64,000 bases of DNA. Origin: an unidentified eubacterium SCB49 (GTDB taxonomy: Bacteria; Bacteroidota; Bacteroidia; Flavobacteriales; Flavobacteriaceae). The notes below the pieces were generated by a model, which saw only the letters and a list, made by a program, of their open reading frames with translations, was not told the origin of the DNA and searched no databases. The DNA lies in contig ABCO01000002.1 of NCBI GenBank assembly GCA_000170815.1, positions 62,001 to 126,000 of the forward strand. Direction: 5' to 3'. The position numbers were made by a program, and so were the translations under genes. Below, in pieces: positions 54,145 to 61,362 of this stretch (position 1 is its first letter; the number at the start of each line of letters is the position of its first letter).

Positions 54145-55464
54145 CTAGAAAACTCCAATAAAGTGACTTCCTGTTGCATTAACAAGCTCTGCACCTTTTG
54201 TAACCTCTCCAGTTTCTGTATCTACTACATAAATATTTCCGTTTTGACCTACAGCAGCTTGCGTTAAGTATATGTCAGATCCTTGAACTACATATCCTTG
54301 GTATTGGAATAAGTAAAAGTCTGGATCGTAAGGAATCTCATTAATTGTTTGCCCTGTTTTAGCATTTAAATCTACTAAGGCAAAAAATCCTTGAGCACCT
54401 GCAACACCTTCTGCAGAACCATTATGACGATATGCAACAACCGCTTTACCATTTCCAGCTGGTCTCCAGGCAAGAATATATGCACCTTGAACACCTAAAG
54501 CAGCATCTAAGTTAAAGTCATAAGAATCATCATATTGATTATTTGCATCAATTTTTAAGATATGAGAACCTTCTGGATCATTTTGGTTTGCTTGGTATAC
54601 ACTTCCGTTATATTCAAAAGCATTAATAGAACGATATCCATTTGTATCTCCATGACCTACCGTAGATGTAATTACTGTTGGGTTTTGTAGAGATGGGTAA
54701 TCTACCACAATAGTCTTAGATCCTAATACCTCATAGTCACTTTCGCTTTCTGTAGTTGCTGGATCAAGTTTACTTAAACGTGCTCCAATATATAATTTAG
54801 TTCCTGCAGCATTTAAAGCAGGCATATCGATTCTAGAGATGTAATAACCTTCTGCCTCTTCTTCTGGGCTTAAAGTTACACTGTGTTCCTGAAAATCTTT
54901 AATCTCAGAGTTTTGTAAATCTAAAACTACAATCCCCATTGTTGCTTCTGTACGCAGGTAATTTCCATCTTCATCAAATTCGTTTTCATTATCTACATAT
55001 ACCGCAGCTCCTGTTTGATCTCCGTCAAATAATTTAACCCATCTAGGTGCAGTACCTACGTATGGTGCGATATTAATTTCTGATCCAGATTGCACAAAGT
55101 TTTGACCACCTTCTACAGTATATCTAACAAAGTTTCCTCCTGTATCACCACCATAACTAATATTAAAAATAGTAGTTCCATCTTCAGAAGATTGAAGTCT
55201 TGCTGTTCTGTTTGATTGCGCTATAAAACCATTATCGAAAGGCGCTATAGTAACATCAGGATTTCTAGCGTCTTCCGTACTCACAGCATATATTAAAGTA
55301 CCACCGTTTCCATCACCTGGGTCTTCACCCATTCTTGCTGCTGCAACAGTTATCCATCTTGAATCAGATACCTCTTCTGAAGTGTCGTCAACGTTTGTGT
55401 CATCATCACTGCTACAAGCAGCAAAAAGACCTATAGACATAGCTAACAAAGCGATTTTTTTCAT
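54145..55464 (-). CDS. DUF4374 lipoprotein linked to a TonB receptor
   Basis: This 439-aa protein has a lipobox signal (KKIALLAMSIGLFAAC, Cys17) and a beta-propeller-like body of DUF4374: SRWITVAAARMGEDPG, GGTLIYAVSTEDARNPDVTI, YYISRIDMPALNAAGTKLYIGARL. The first ATG at 55485 would add MKIISLN ahead of the signal; the internal ATG complementary to 55462-55464 gives a normal lipoprotein start and is used. DUF4374 proteins are usually encoded next to TonB receptors for iron or siderophores in Bacteroidota, as here, 42 bases downstream of such a receptor. A cell-surface role in uptake is inferred. Confidence 0.83.
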   Translation of the reverse strand: MKKIALLAMSIGLFAACSSDDDTNVDDTSEEVSDSRWITVAAARMGEDPGDGNGGTLIYAVSTEDARNPDVTIAPFDNGFIAQSNRTARLQSSEDGTTIFNISYGGDTGGNFVRYTVEGGQNFVQSGSEINIAPYVGTAPRWVKLFDGDQTGAAVYVDNENEFDEDGNYLRTEATMGIVVLDLQNSEIKDFQEHSVTLSPEEEAEGYYISRIDMPALNAAGTKLYIGARLSKLDPATTESESDYEVLGSKTIVVDYPSLQNPTVITSTVGHGDTNGYRSINAFEYNGSVYQANQNDPEGSHILKIDANNQYDDSYDFNLDAALGVQGAYILAWRPAGNGKAVVAYRHNGSAEGVAGAQGFFALVDLNAKTGQTINEIPYDPDFYLFQYQGYVVQGSDIYLTQAAVGQNGNIYVVDTETGEVTKGAELVNATGSHFIGVF

Positions 55465-55506
55465 ATTAAGTGAAATAATTTTCATTTTTATTGTTGTTTA
55501 AAAAAG

Positions 55507-57921
55507 TTAAAATTTATTAATTGAATAATTGAGTTTTAGATAAAAAGCCCTCCCTGGTTTTTGCACAGAAAGATTATCAAAAAGAGCTTCATCAAATATG
55601 TTTTTTACATCAAAACTTGCAACAAGTTTTTTATTAGGAAATGCATAACTAATTCCGATATCTTGTGATAATTGTTGAGGTATTGCAAAAAATTCATCTC
55701 CTACTGTATTTGTACCTTGAGAGGGTAAGTAAGAAAATTCATCTGTAAAATAGATATTGTAAAACAAGTTTAGTCTTGATTCTTTTTGAAGCAAGTTTTC
55801 AAATGAATAACGCAATCCTCCATTCATTGTAAAAAAGGGTGTGTTAGGCACTTCTACCTCTACCCCATTGCTTTCAATTTGTAAGTCAAAGCGAGAAACA
55901 TTAAAGTTTAAACCAAAATTATTGTCATAACTATAGTTTACTTGAGCATCTATCCCTTTAGAAGTTCCACTACCTTGATTTACGTAAACGATTAATTCAT
56001 CATCAATATTTAGTGATGTTTCGATAGGCAAACCTATTCTATCTTTAATATTTCTAGTAAACACATTTGTTGAAATAGTAAAACCGTGTTTATTAATGTT
56101 AAATCGTCCAAAACGAAATCCTAGATTAAAGTTTTCACTTTGTTCAGGTTTAATACTAGAGTTTGCGACTACATTATCCCCATCATTACCAAACACTTCT
56201 GTTTCATCTGGTAAACGAATTGCTTTTTCTGCTGAGGCTAATAATATAACATTGGATGTAATGGCGTAAGAAGACGCAAACCCGTAACCATTATTTGTAT
56301 TATTACTTTCTACTATTTCATCAACTATAATGTCATTTCCTTCACTATCTTGAGCAATAGAAGGGTCATTACTTATTGTTTTTTGCTGATAGTGTTTTCC
56401 AAAAACACTTGCCTTTAGTCTTTTATCTAAAGCCGTTAACTCATAACTTAATGAGTAAATATTTTTACGTAAATCTCTTGTTCCTACAAAAGCATTTTCT
56501 AATACAGATTTTAGCTCATCACTATCTTCTCTGTCTGTCCCGCTATACACGTGGTTTCCTAAAAATTTGTGATGTTCATTAATTTCATAAGAAACACCAG
56601 AGCGAATAGAGGCTACTTTTCTTTTAATAGTAGCTAAAGTTGGTCCTCCTTCTTGTTGAGATCCCCAAATGTATTGATACTCTTCCCCTCTAAAATCAAC
56701 AGCTCTCTCACCATTCCAGCTATATGCCCATGCAACAGTATCATTAACTACACGATTTCGCTTTCCATAAGCACCATTCACGTTTACATCTAGCCCTTTT
56801 GTAAAAAGGTTTTTCTTTTGGTAGGTTAAATTTGCCAGCAAGGCATCAGACTCTAAAAAACGGTCTTTATAAGGAGTAATCGTCATAAAAGCACCGTGTT
56901 GTACTTCTTTATAATCATCAGACCCTGTAACACCTACAAAAAATTGGTCTGCCCATTTTACATCTGTAAAACCTACTTGAGCCATCCCACCAGTAGACCT
57001 GTAGGCATCATTAAATCTTTTAGCCGTAATAGGTGTTTGCGTTCCTCCCAAGCCCGTTACAACTACACTTCTACCAGACACTTCATAATCATTATCAGAA
57101 CTATTATGAAAAAGAGATCCTTTTACGGTAAAACCAGAATCATCAAAACGATACAAGCCATTAACACTTGCCTGAAGCGTATTAAACGACCCATAAGAAA
57201 CAGAGGCATTTAAATTTGTTTTTGCATCTTTATTTAGTATGATATTTATCGCTCCACCTAAAGCATCATCTGCTAAATGACCTGGAACAACACCTTTATA
57301 TACTTCAATATTCTCAATCATTGAAGTAGGAATACTATTTAAACTAAATGAAGATCCATAAGTAGCTATTGGTATTCCATCTATAAATATACGTACTGCA
57401 TTACCAGACAATCCATTTAAACTATAGTTCGTTTCTGAACCTAAGCCACCGTTTTGTCTAATTTTAACACCTACTGTGGTGTTTAAAAGCTCATTGGTTT
57501 GAATATTTCGAAGACTTGCTTCTTCTAGTTTCACTACATCTACAGCAAAACCACTTGTTTCTATTTTTGCTTTTTCAGATTTCCCTTGTACGAGTACCTG
57601 ATCTAAAGATTTAACGTCTTCACTTAAATTGAAGTTTAGTACAACCGTTTTAGCACCATCTTTATTAAAACTTACCTCTTTAGATTGAGAAGCAAAGCCC
57701 ATATAAGAAGTTGTGACAACAAAAGTTCCTTCTGAAATATTTCTAAGTTCATATAGCCCATTTGCATCTGTAAGTGCTACTTTTGTGTTGCTTGGTAAAG
57801 ATACCGTAGCACCAAGAATAGGTTGACCTAGGTTATCTACAACTTTCCCTGAGATTGTATTTTGGCTTTGCTGCGAGAATGCAGAAAGAGATATTGTAAA
57901 TAATAATATAAATAATTTCAA
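55507..57921 (-). CDS. TonB-dependent outer-membrane receptor (TTG start)
   Basis: This 804-aa protein has a signal peptide (KLFILLFTISLSAFSQ), a carboxypeptidase-regulatory-like domain (about 22-105; NTISGKVVDNLGQPILGATV, ADGLYELRNISEGTF-like), a plug (about 125-220; LLNTTVGVKIRQNGGLGSET, NSIPTSMIENIEVYKGVVPG, LGGAINIIL) and a 22-strand barrel ending in FYLKLNYSINKF. It transports a ligand with TonB energy, most likely a ferric chelate given the DUF4374 partner and AraC neighbour. The only in-frame start that keeps the signal is TTG at 57919-57921; a stop lies three codons before it. Confidence 0.9.
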   Translation of the reverse strand: MKLFILLFTISLSAFSQQSQNTISGKVVDNLGQPILGATVSLPSNTKVALTDANGLYELRNISEGTFVVTTSYMGFASQSKEVSFNKDGAKTVVLNFNLSEDVKSLDQVLVQGKSEKAKIETSGFAVDVVKLEEASLRNIQTNELLNTTVGVKIRQNGGLGSETNYSLNGLSGNAVRIFIDGIPIATYGSSFSLNSIPTSMIENIEVYKGVVPGHLADDALGGAINIILNKDAKTNLNASVSYGSFNTLQASVNGLYRFDDSGFTVKGSLFHNSSDNDYEVSGRSVVVTGLGGTQTPITAKRFNDAYRSTGGMAQVGFTDVKWADQFFVGVTGSDDYKEVQHGAFMTITPYKDRFLESDALLANLTYQKKNLFTKGLDVNVNGAYGKRNRVVNDTVAWAYSWNGERAVDFRGEEYQYIWGSQQEGGPTLATIKRKVASIRSGVSYEINEHHKFLGNHVYSGTDREDSDELKSVLENAFVGTRDLRKNIYSLSYELTALDKRLKASVFGKHYQQKTISNDPSIAQDSEGNDIIVDEIVESNNTNNGYGFASSYAITSNVILLASAEKAIRLPDETEVFGNDGDNVVANSSIKPEQSENFNLGFRFGRFNINKHGFTISTNVFTRNIKDRIGLPIETSLNIDDELIVYVNQGSGTSKGIDAQVNYSYDNNFGLNFNVSRFDLQIESNGVEVEVPNTPFFTMNGGLRYSFENLLQKESRLNLFYNIYFTDEFSYLPSQGTNTVGDEFFAIPQQLSQDIGISYAFPNKKLVASFDVKNIFDEALFDNLSVQKPGRAFYLKLNYSINKF

Positions 57922-57951
57922 GTTGGCTTATTTAGACTTAATAAAGATAAT

Positions 57952-57967
57952 TATATTTGCAAATGTA
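57952..57967. promoter_or_regulatory. back-to-back -7 elements of divergent promoters
   Basis: TATATTTG (57952-57959, plus, towards the AraC gene) and TACATTTG (complement of 57960-57967, minus, towards the TonB receptor) abut. Together they form a near-palindrome with core ATTTGCAAAT, so the two promoters cannot both be occupied at once. Confidence 0.65.
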
Positions 57968-57988
57968 TCTTATTTGGATTGGTTCTTA

Positions 57989-58019
57989 ATAACGTAAAGA
58001 GAACAAATTATAACGTAAA
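57989..58019. promoter_or_regulatory. direct repeats for AraC-type regulator
   Basis: ATAACGTAAA occurs at 57989-57998 and 58010-58019, identical 10-mers 21 bp apart, the spacing used by AraC-family dimers. They lie about 30-60 bp upstream of the TonB receptor's predicted start site and in the leader of the AraC gene, fitting activation of the receptor and self-control. Confidence 0.65.
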
Positions 58020-58027
58020 AGGAATTA

Positions 58028-59011
58028 ATGATAATTAGATTTAAAAGTTCAGAATGTAAAGAGGGCGAGGTAGAAAAGACTTTTAATAAAGATTTTAAAA
58101 GCTCCGTTTTTTCTGAAAAGGAATATTCTTGTCTTAAAGAAGGGGTTACAGGAACCTTAAAAGAAATTCAATTAAACCATCTCTTCATTCTTTTTCAAGA
58201 GTATACTAATAAAGACCTTGAAGCACAACTACTAGAAGTGGTTCAAGACCAATCGCTACTTTTATTACAGTTTGTTATTGAAGGTGAAGTACGTATTTCT
58301 TCAGACAAAAAAGATAGCAAAACACATACGTTGCTAAAAAACAGCTATAACTTATATCATATTCCTGCTTCTAGTTATTCGCTAAACTACCCGAAACATA
58401 AAAAGCAAGTATTAAACATCTTTTTCACAGAGTCTTTTTTAAAAGAGAAAGTTGGTTCGAATTATATAAAGAATTCTAAAAAGTACTTAGAAGCAAAAGA
58501 AAAGAATCAATTCTATTCTTTTTTTGACAAAGGCCTTAGCTTAAATAGCCAAATAAGAAACATCATTAACGAATTTCTTAATTGCTCTTTTAACGAAGTA
58601 ATGCGGAAATCTTACATAGAAGCCAAAATAACAGAATTACTAGTGACAGTATTAGCGTCTGATTATTCTGTGACTTGTAATAACAACATTAAAAATGCGG
58701 ATAAGGAAAGCTTAATAAAAATAGAAAACTATATTAGAACACATTTAAAAGAAGATTTAAGTATTGAAAAACTATCCATCTTGGCTGGTTTTAACACTTC
58801 TAAGTTTAAAAGTGAATTTAAAAAGGTGTATAAAATGCCCGTTTTTCAATACATCACAGCTTTAAGGATTGAAAAAGCAACCCAACTTATTTTAAAAGAA
58901 GAATATACCATAGCCCAAGCTTCGTATGAGGTAGGCTATAAAAACCCGCAGCATTTTACGGTGGCCTTTAAAAAGAAATTAGGTTACTTACCTAGCGAGT
59001 TAATAAATTAG
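58028..59011 (+). CDS. AraC family regulator of the TonB receptor locus
   Basis: This 327-aa protein has an N-terminal ligand or dimerisation region (about 1-215) and a C-terminal AraC double helix-turn-helix (about 225-325): LIKIENYIRTHLKEDLSIEKLSILAGFNTSKFKSEFKKVYKMPVFQYI in part, then RIEKATQLILKEEYTIAQASYEVGYKNPQHFTVAFKKKLGYLPSEL in part. It is divergent from the TonB receptor across 106 bp with direct repeats, so control of that operon is likely. The family often senses the siderophore itself. No coding overlap or frameshift was seen. Confidence 0.88.
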   Translation: MIIRFKSSECKEGEVEKTFNKDFKSSVFSEKEYSCLKEGVTGTLKEIQLNHLFILFQEYTNKDLEAQLLEVVQDQSLLLLQFVIEGEVRISSDKKDSKTHTLLKNSYNLYHIPASSYSLNYPKHKKQVLNIFFTESFLKEKVGSNYIKNSKKYLEAKEKNQFYSFFDKGLSLNSQIRNIINEFLNCSFNEVMRKSYIEAKITELLVTVLASDYSVTCNNNIKNADKESLIKIENYIRTHLKEDLSIEKLSILAGFNTSKFKSEFKKVYKMPVFQYITALRIEKATQLILKEEYTIAQASYEVGYKNPQHFTVAFKKKLGYLPSELIN

Positions 59012-59039
59012 CACTCCCCGCTCCTATATATACATCGTA

Positions 59040-59915
59040 TTATTTTAAAATCTGAGTAATAGCGTTTCTGTATTCTGAAGGTTTATAACCTGTTCGCTCT
59101 TTAAACAATTTATTAAAATGCGAAAAATTATTAAAACCACTCTCAAAGGCTATATCTGTAATACTTAAATGTTCTTGCGATAACAGTTTACAGGTATGTA
59201 CCACTCTAAACTCGTTTACAAACTGTGTAAATGTCTTTCCAGATTGCTTTTTAAAATAGCGACAAAAAGCTGGAATGGTCATATTTACTTCTTCAGAAAT
59301 TTCTTCGAGGGTAATGGTTCGTTTAAAATTGTTTTGAACAAAATTATATATCTGATTAATACGTGGATTATCTTGCTGTTTTACTTCCATAGCAAACTCC
59401 TTTGCATTTAACAGCTCGTACTCCTCCGTATCTGCCATCATTTTTAAAATAGCCAGAAGCTCTAATAAGCGCTCAAAACCTTCTAACTTTTCAAGTCTTT
59501 CCATTCTTGCACCTATCGCATCTTTTGCTTTTCCGAGGAAAGAAATTCCCATTTTTGCTCTTTCAAATAGTTGCTTTACACGTTCCATCTCTGGAATATT
59601 GAAAAAATCTTTCCCTAAAAAGTCTTCTTTCATTTGCACAACTACTTCAGAAACATTGCGGGTCATTCTGTCAATAAAACCAGAATGAGGCAATCCAGAA
59701 CCTATGAGCATCAACTTCCCTCCTTGATAACAAGACAAATGATTTCCTATATGACTTTTACCACTTCCGTCTTTTACATAAACCATTTCAATTTCTGGAT
59801 GAAAATGGTAAAATGGAATGCTGTTTTTCCAAGCTTCATCAAAAACTCTTACCGTGAACGAACTACCAAAAGAAGGATCAATTCTTTTAAAGGCTGCTTT
59901 ATTATTTTTATTCAT
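59040..59915 (-). CDS. AraC family regulator with cupin-type N-terminus
   Basis: This 291-aa protein has a cupin sensor (about 15-100; IPFYHFHPEIEMVYVKDGSGKSHIGNH, KLMLIGSGLPHSGF) and an AraC DNA-binding domain (about 185-290; NPRINQIYNFVQNNFKRTITLEEISEEVNMTIPAFCRYFKKQSGKTF in part, FESGFNNFSHFNKLFKERTGYKPSEY). Such regulators often respond to sugars or metabolites. It is divergent from the 200-aa secreted protein across 239 bp with a strong inverted repeat, so that gene may be its target. Confidence 0.88.
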   Translation of the reverse strand: MNKNNKAAFKRIDPSFGSSFTVRVFDEAWKNSIPFYHFHPEIEMVYVKDGSGKSHIGNHLSCYQGGKLMLIGSGLPHSGFIDRMTRNVSEVVVQMKEDFLGKDFFNIPEMERVKQLFERAKMGISFLGKAKDAIGARMERLEKLEGFERLLELLAILKMMADTEEYELLNAKEFAMEVKQQDNPRINQIYNFVQNNFKRTITLEEISEEVNMTIPAFCRYFKKQSGKTFTQFVNEFRVVHTCKLLSQEHLSITDIAFESGFNNFSHFNKLFKERTGYKPSEYRNAITQILK

Positions 59916-60001
59916 AGCATGATTTTTAAACTATTTAAACACTTGCTTAAAATTAATACGAAATACTTAATCTATGCAATATTACCCCATTTTCAATCAA
60001 A

Positions 60002-60041
60002 ATTAACCTATCTAACATTTATTTTTAACCAATAGGTTAAT
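60002..60041. promoter_or_regulatory. inverted and direct TTAACC repeats, candidate AraC operator
   Basis: ATTAACCTAT (60002-60011) and ATAGGTTAAT (60032-60041) are perfect inverted repeats. An inner TTAACC at 60025-60030 is 22 bp from the first, in the same direction, and pairs with GGTTAA beside it (60035-60040). The set lies 87 bp upstream of the cupin-AraC gene. Confidence 0.6.
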
Positions 60042-60154
60042 ATAGCATAACTATCAGCGAATTATGATGTGATTTAAACCTGTATCGGCATTTACATTTG
60101 TAGTATCAATTATCAACAACATAATTGAATTTATTAACCTTAAAATTATAAGTT

Positions 60155-60757
60155 ATGTTAAAAACGAAAAGACATAGTGCAGTAGTAAAAATGTTGTTGT
60201 TTGTATTTTTAATAGGAACATCAAATACATTATTTGCCAACGGAGAAACACCTAACCTTTCAGTAGTAAAAGAAAATGATAGCACTTTTGCTATCGGGTT
60301 TGAGTATAAAGAGGAAATGGATGTTAAAATAACCATTAAAGATGCTTTTGACTTCACACTCTTTAAAGAAGACGCTAAAAATGTAAAACAGATAAATAAA
60401 ACATTTGATCTTAAAGGGTTACCTGACGGAAAATACTTTTTAGAAGTAGAAAATAAAATGAATGTTTATAGTCAAACAATCGAAATTAAAAACGACAAGA
60501 TACAGTATACAGAAGATGGCGTTACTAAGATAAACAAACCTGTATCATTTGTTAAAAATGACACGCTATATGTATCTGGAGATCTTGAAAATGATGTGGA
60601 TGTTCAAATAACAATCCATGACAAATTAGGAGAAGTTGTTCACAAAGAAACAACGAGCAGTAAAAGTATTTTAAACAAAAGGTTTAAATTTATTGATGGT
60701 CGTCCTACAGATTATAATGTGTCGGTTACATACAGTGATCGTACATTTAAACTATAG
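60155..60757 (+). CDS. small secreted protein with two diverged beta-sandwich units
   Basis: This 200-aa protein has a signal (VKMLLFVFLIGTSNTLFA) followed by two related units of about 70 residues: MDVKITIKDAFDFTLFKEDA...GLPDGKYFLEVEN and VDVQITIHDKLGEVVHKETT...DYNVSVTYSDRTFKL. Each has V-D-V-(K/Q)-I-T-I-(K/H)-D and the shape of T9SS sorting-type beta folds, without the usual sorting ending. No family was recognised. A -7-like TACATTTG at 60093-60100 precedes it. It is divergent from the cupin-AraC gene. Confidence 0.7.
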   Translation: MLKTKRHSAVVKMLLFVFLIGTSNTLFANGETPNLSVVKENDSTFAIGFEYKEEMDVKITIKDAFDFTLFKEDAKNVKQINKTFDLKGLPDGKYFLEVENKMNVYSQTIEIKNDKIQYTEDGVTKINKPVSFVKNDTLYVSGDLENDVDVQITIHDKLGEVVHKETTSSKSILNKRFKFIDGRPTDYNVSVTYSDRTFKL

Positions 60758-60781
60758 TACACTATTAAACATTGATTCATT

Positions 60782-60823
60782 AAAGTTCTAAGTTTTACAT
60801 CTTGTAAAGCTTAGAACTTTTTT
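60782..60823 (+). terminator. terminator of the small secreted gene
   Basis: AAAGTTCTAAG and CTTAGAACTTT, with TTTACA/TGTAAA inside, form a long stem followed by six T. Confidence 0.88.
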
Positions 60824-60935
60824 GTTGGAAGAAACTTAAGGAAAATAAACCTATTGCTTTTTTAACTACAACAGCAACAACACACTATAGCTACGCTTAG
60901 TATATAGTTCTCGAACATTACAATACACTTTCAAA

Positions 60936-60968
60936 ACAAAAAAGCCTCCACATTGCTGTGGAGGCTTT
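60936..60968 (-). terminator. terminator behind the tRNA-fMet remnant
   Basis: On the minus strand AAAGCCTCCACA pairs with TGTGGAGGCTTT around a 4-base loop, then six T and a second T-run. It lies 8 bases downstream of the tRNA remnant and has the form of a tRNA-gene terminator. Confidence 0.8.
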
Positions 60969-60975
60969 CTATTTA

Positions 60976-61017
60976 GTAGCGGGAACTGGACTGGACCAGT
61001 GACCTTCGGGTTATGAG
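60976..61017 (-). pseudogene. 3' fragment of initiator tRNA-Met (fMet), decayed
   Basis: On the minus strand CTCATAACCCGAAGGTC followed by ACTGG ... CCAGT and TCCCGCTAC reproduces the anticodon-loop end (CAU within CTCATAA and the three-C stem of initiators), variable loop, T arm and acceptor 3' strand of tRNA-fMet. The D arm and 5' acceptor are missing. The T loop is one base short and has lost TTC (ACTGGTCCAGTCCAGT), so it is not functional. A terminator follows. This is the picture of a tRNA 3'-end left by element integration. Confidence 0.7.
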
Positions 61018-61299
61018 CTGTATAAGCATTTAGCTTAGAGTAGCTAACAACCCCTCTTCAATGACTTGTTGATCTATACGTTAGTGCTGTTTTGTGGGAG
61101 TTATATAATACAAGATTTTTAGAACTACTCAAATTACGTATTACATAGTGTGTTTTTTACCATTACTAAAACATCTACAATTTTAATAAGAATATATCTA
61201 TCCATCGATTGTAATTTGAATGCTGGAAATACTATACAAATAGTAAGTATTTTAAATAAATATTCACAGATTACGGAAACCCGTAAACATTAATTAAAA
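61018..61299. other. AT-rich gap at the start of the putative element
   Basis: No gene was found. A small palindrome TTACGG-AAAC-CCGTAA lies at 61271-61286, upstream of the chaperone operon, and a weak -7-like TAATTTG near 61212. The region lacks clear terminators or repeats. Confidence 0.5.
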
Positions 61300-61362
61300 A
61301 TGAAAAGTACATTTAAAACTTCAAAAAACCAATCAAAAAAACATGGAGTTAATCCAAAATAA
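61300..61362 (+). CDS. possible 20-aa leader peptide overlapping the next start
   Basis: The frame MKSTFKTSKNQSKKHGVNPK runs from ATG 61300 to TAA 61362 and overlaps the start of the 548-aa gene by 20 bases in another frame. It is very basic. It could be a leader peptide controlling downstream translation or chance. Confidence 0.3.
   Translation: MKSTFKTSKNQSKKHGVNPK

Noticed and set aside
60976..61100. Complete tRNA-Met gene
   Set aside because: Only the 3' half aligns. No D arm or matching 5' acceptor strand follows, and the T loop is damaged.
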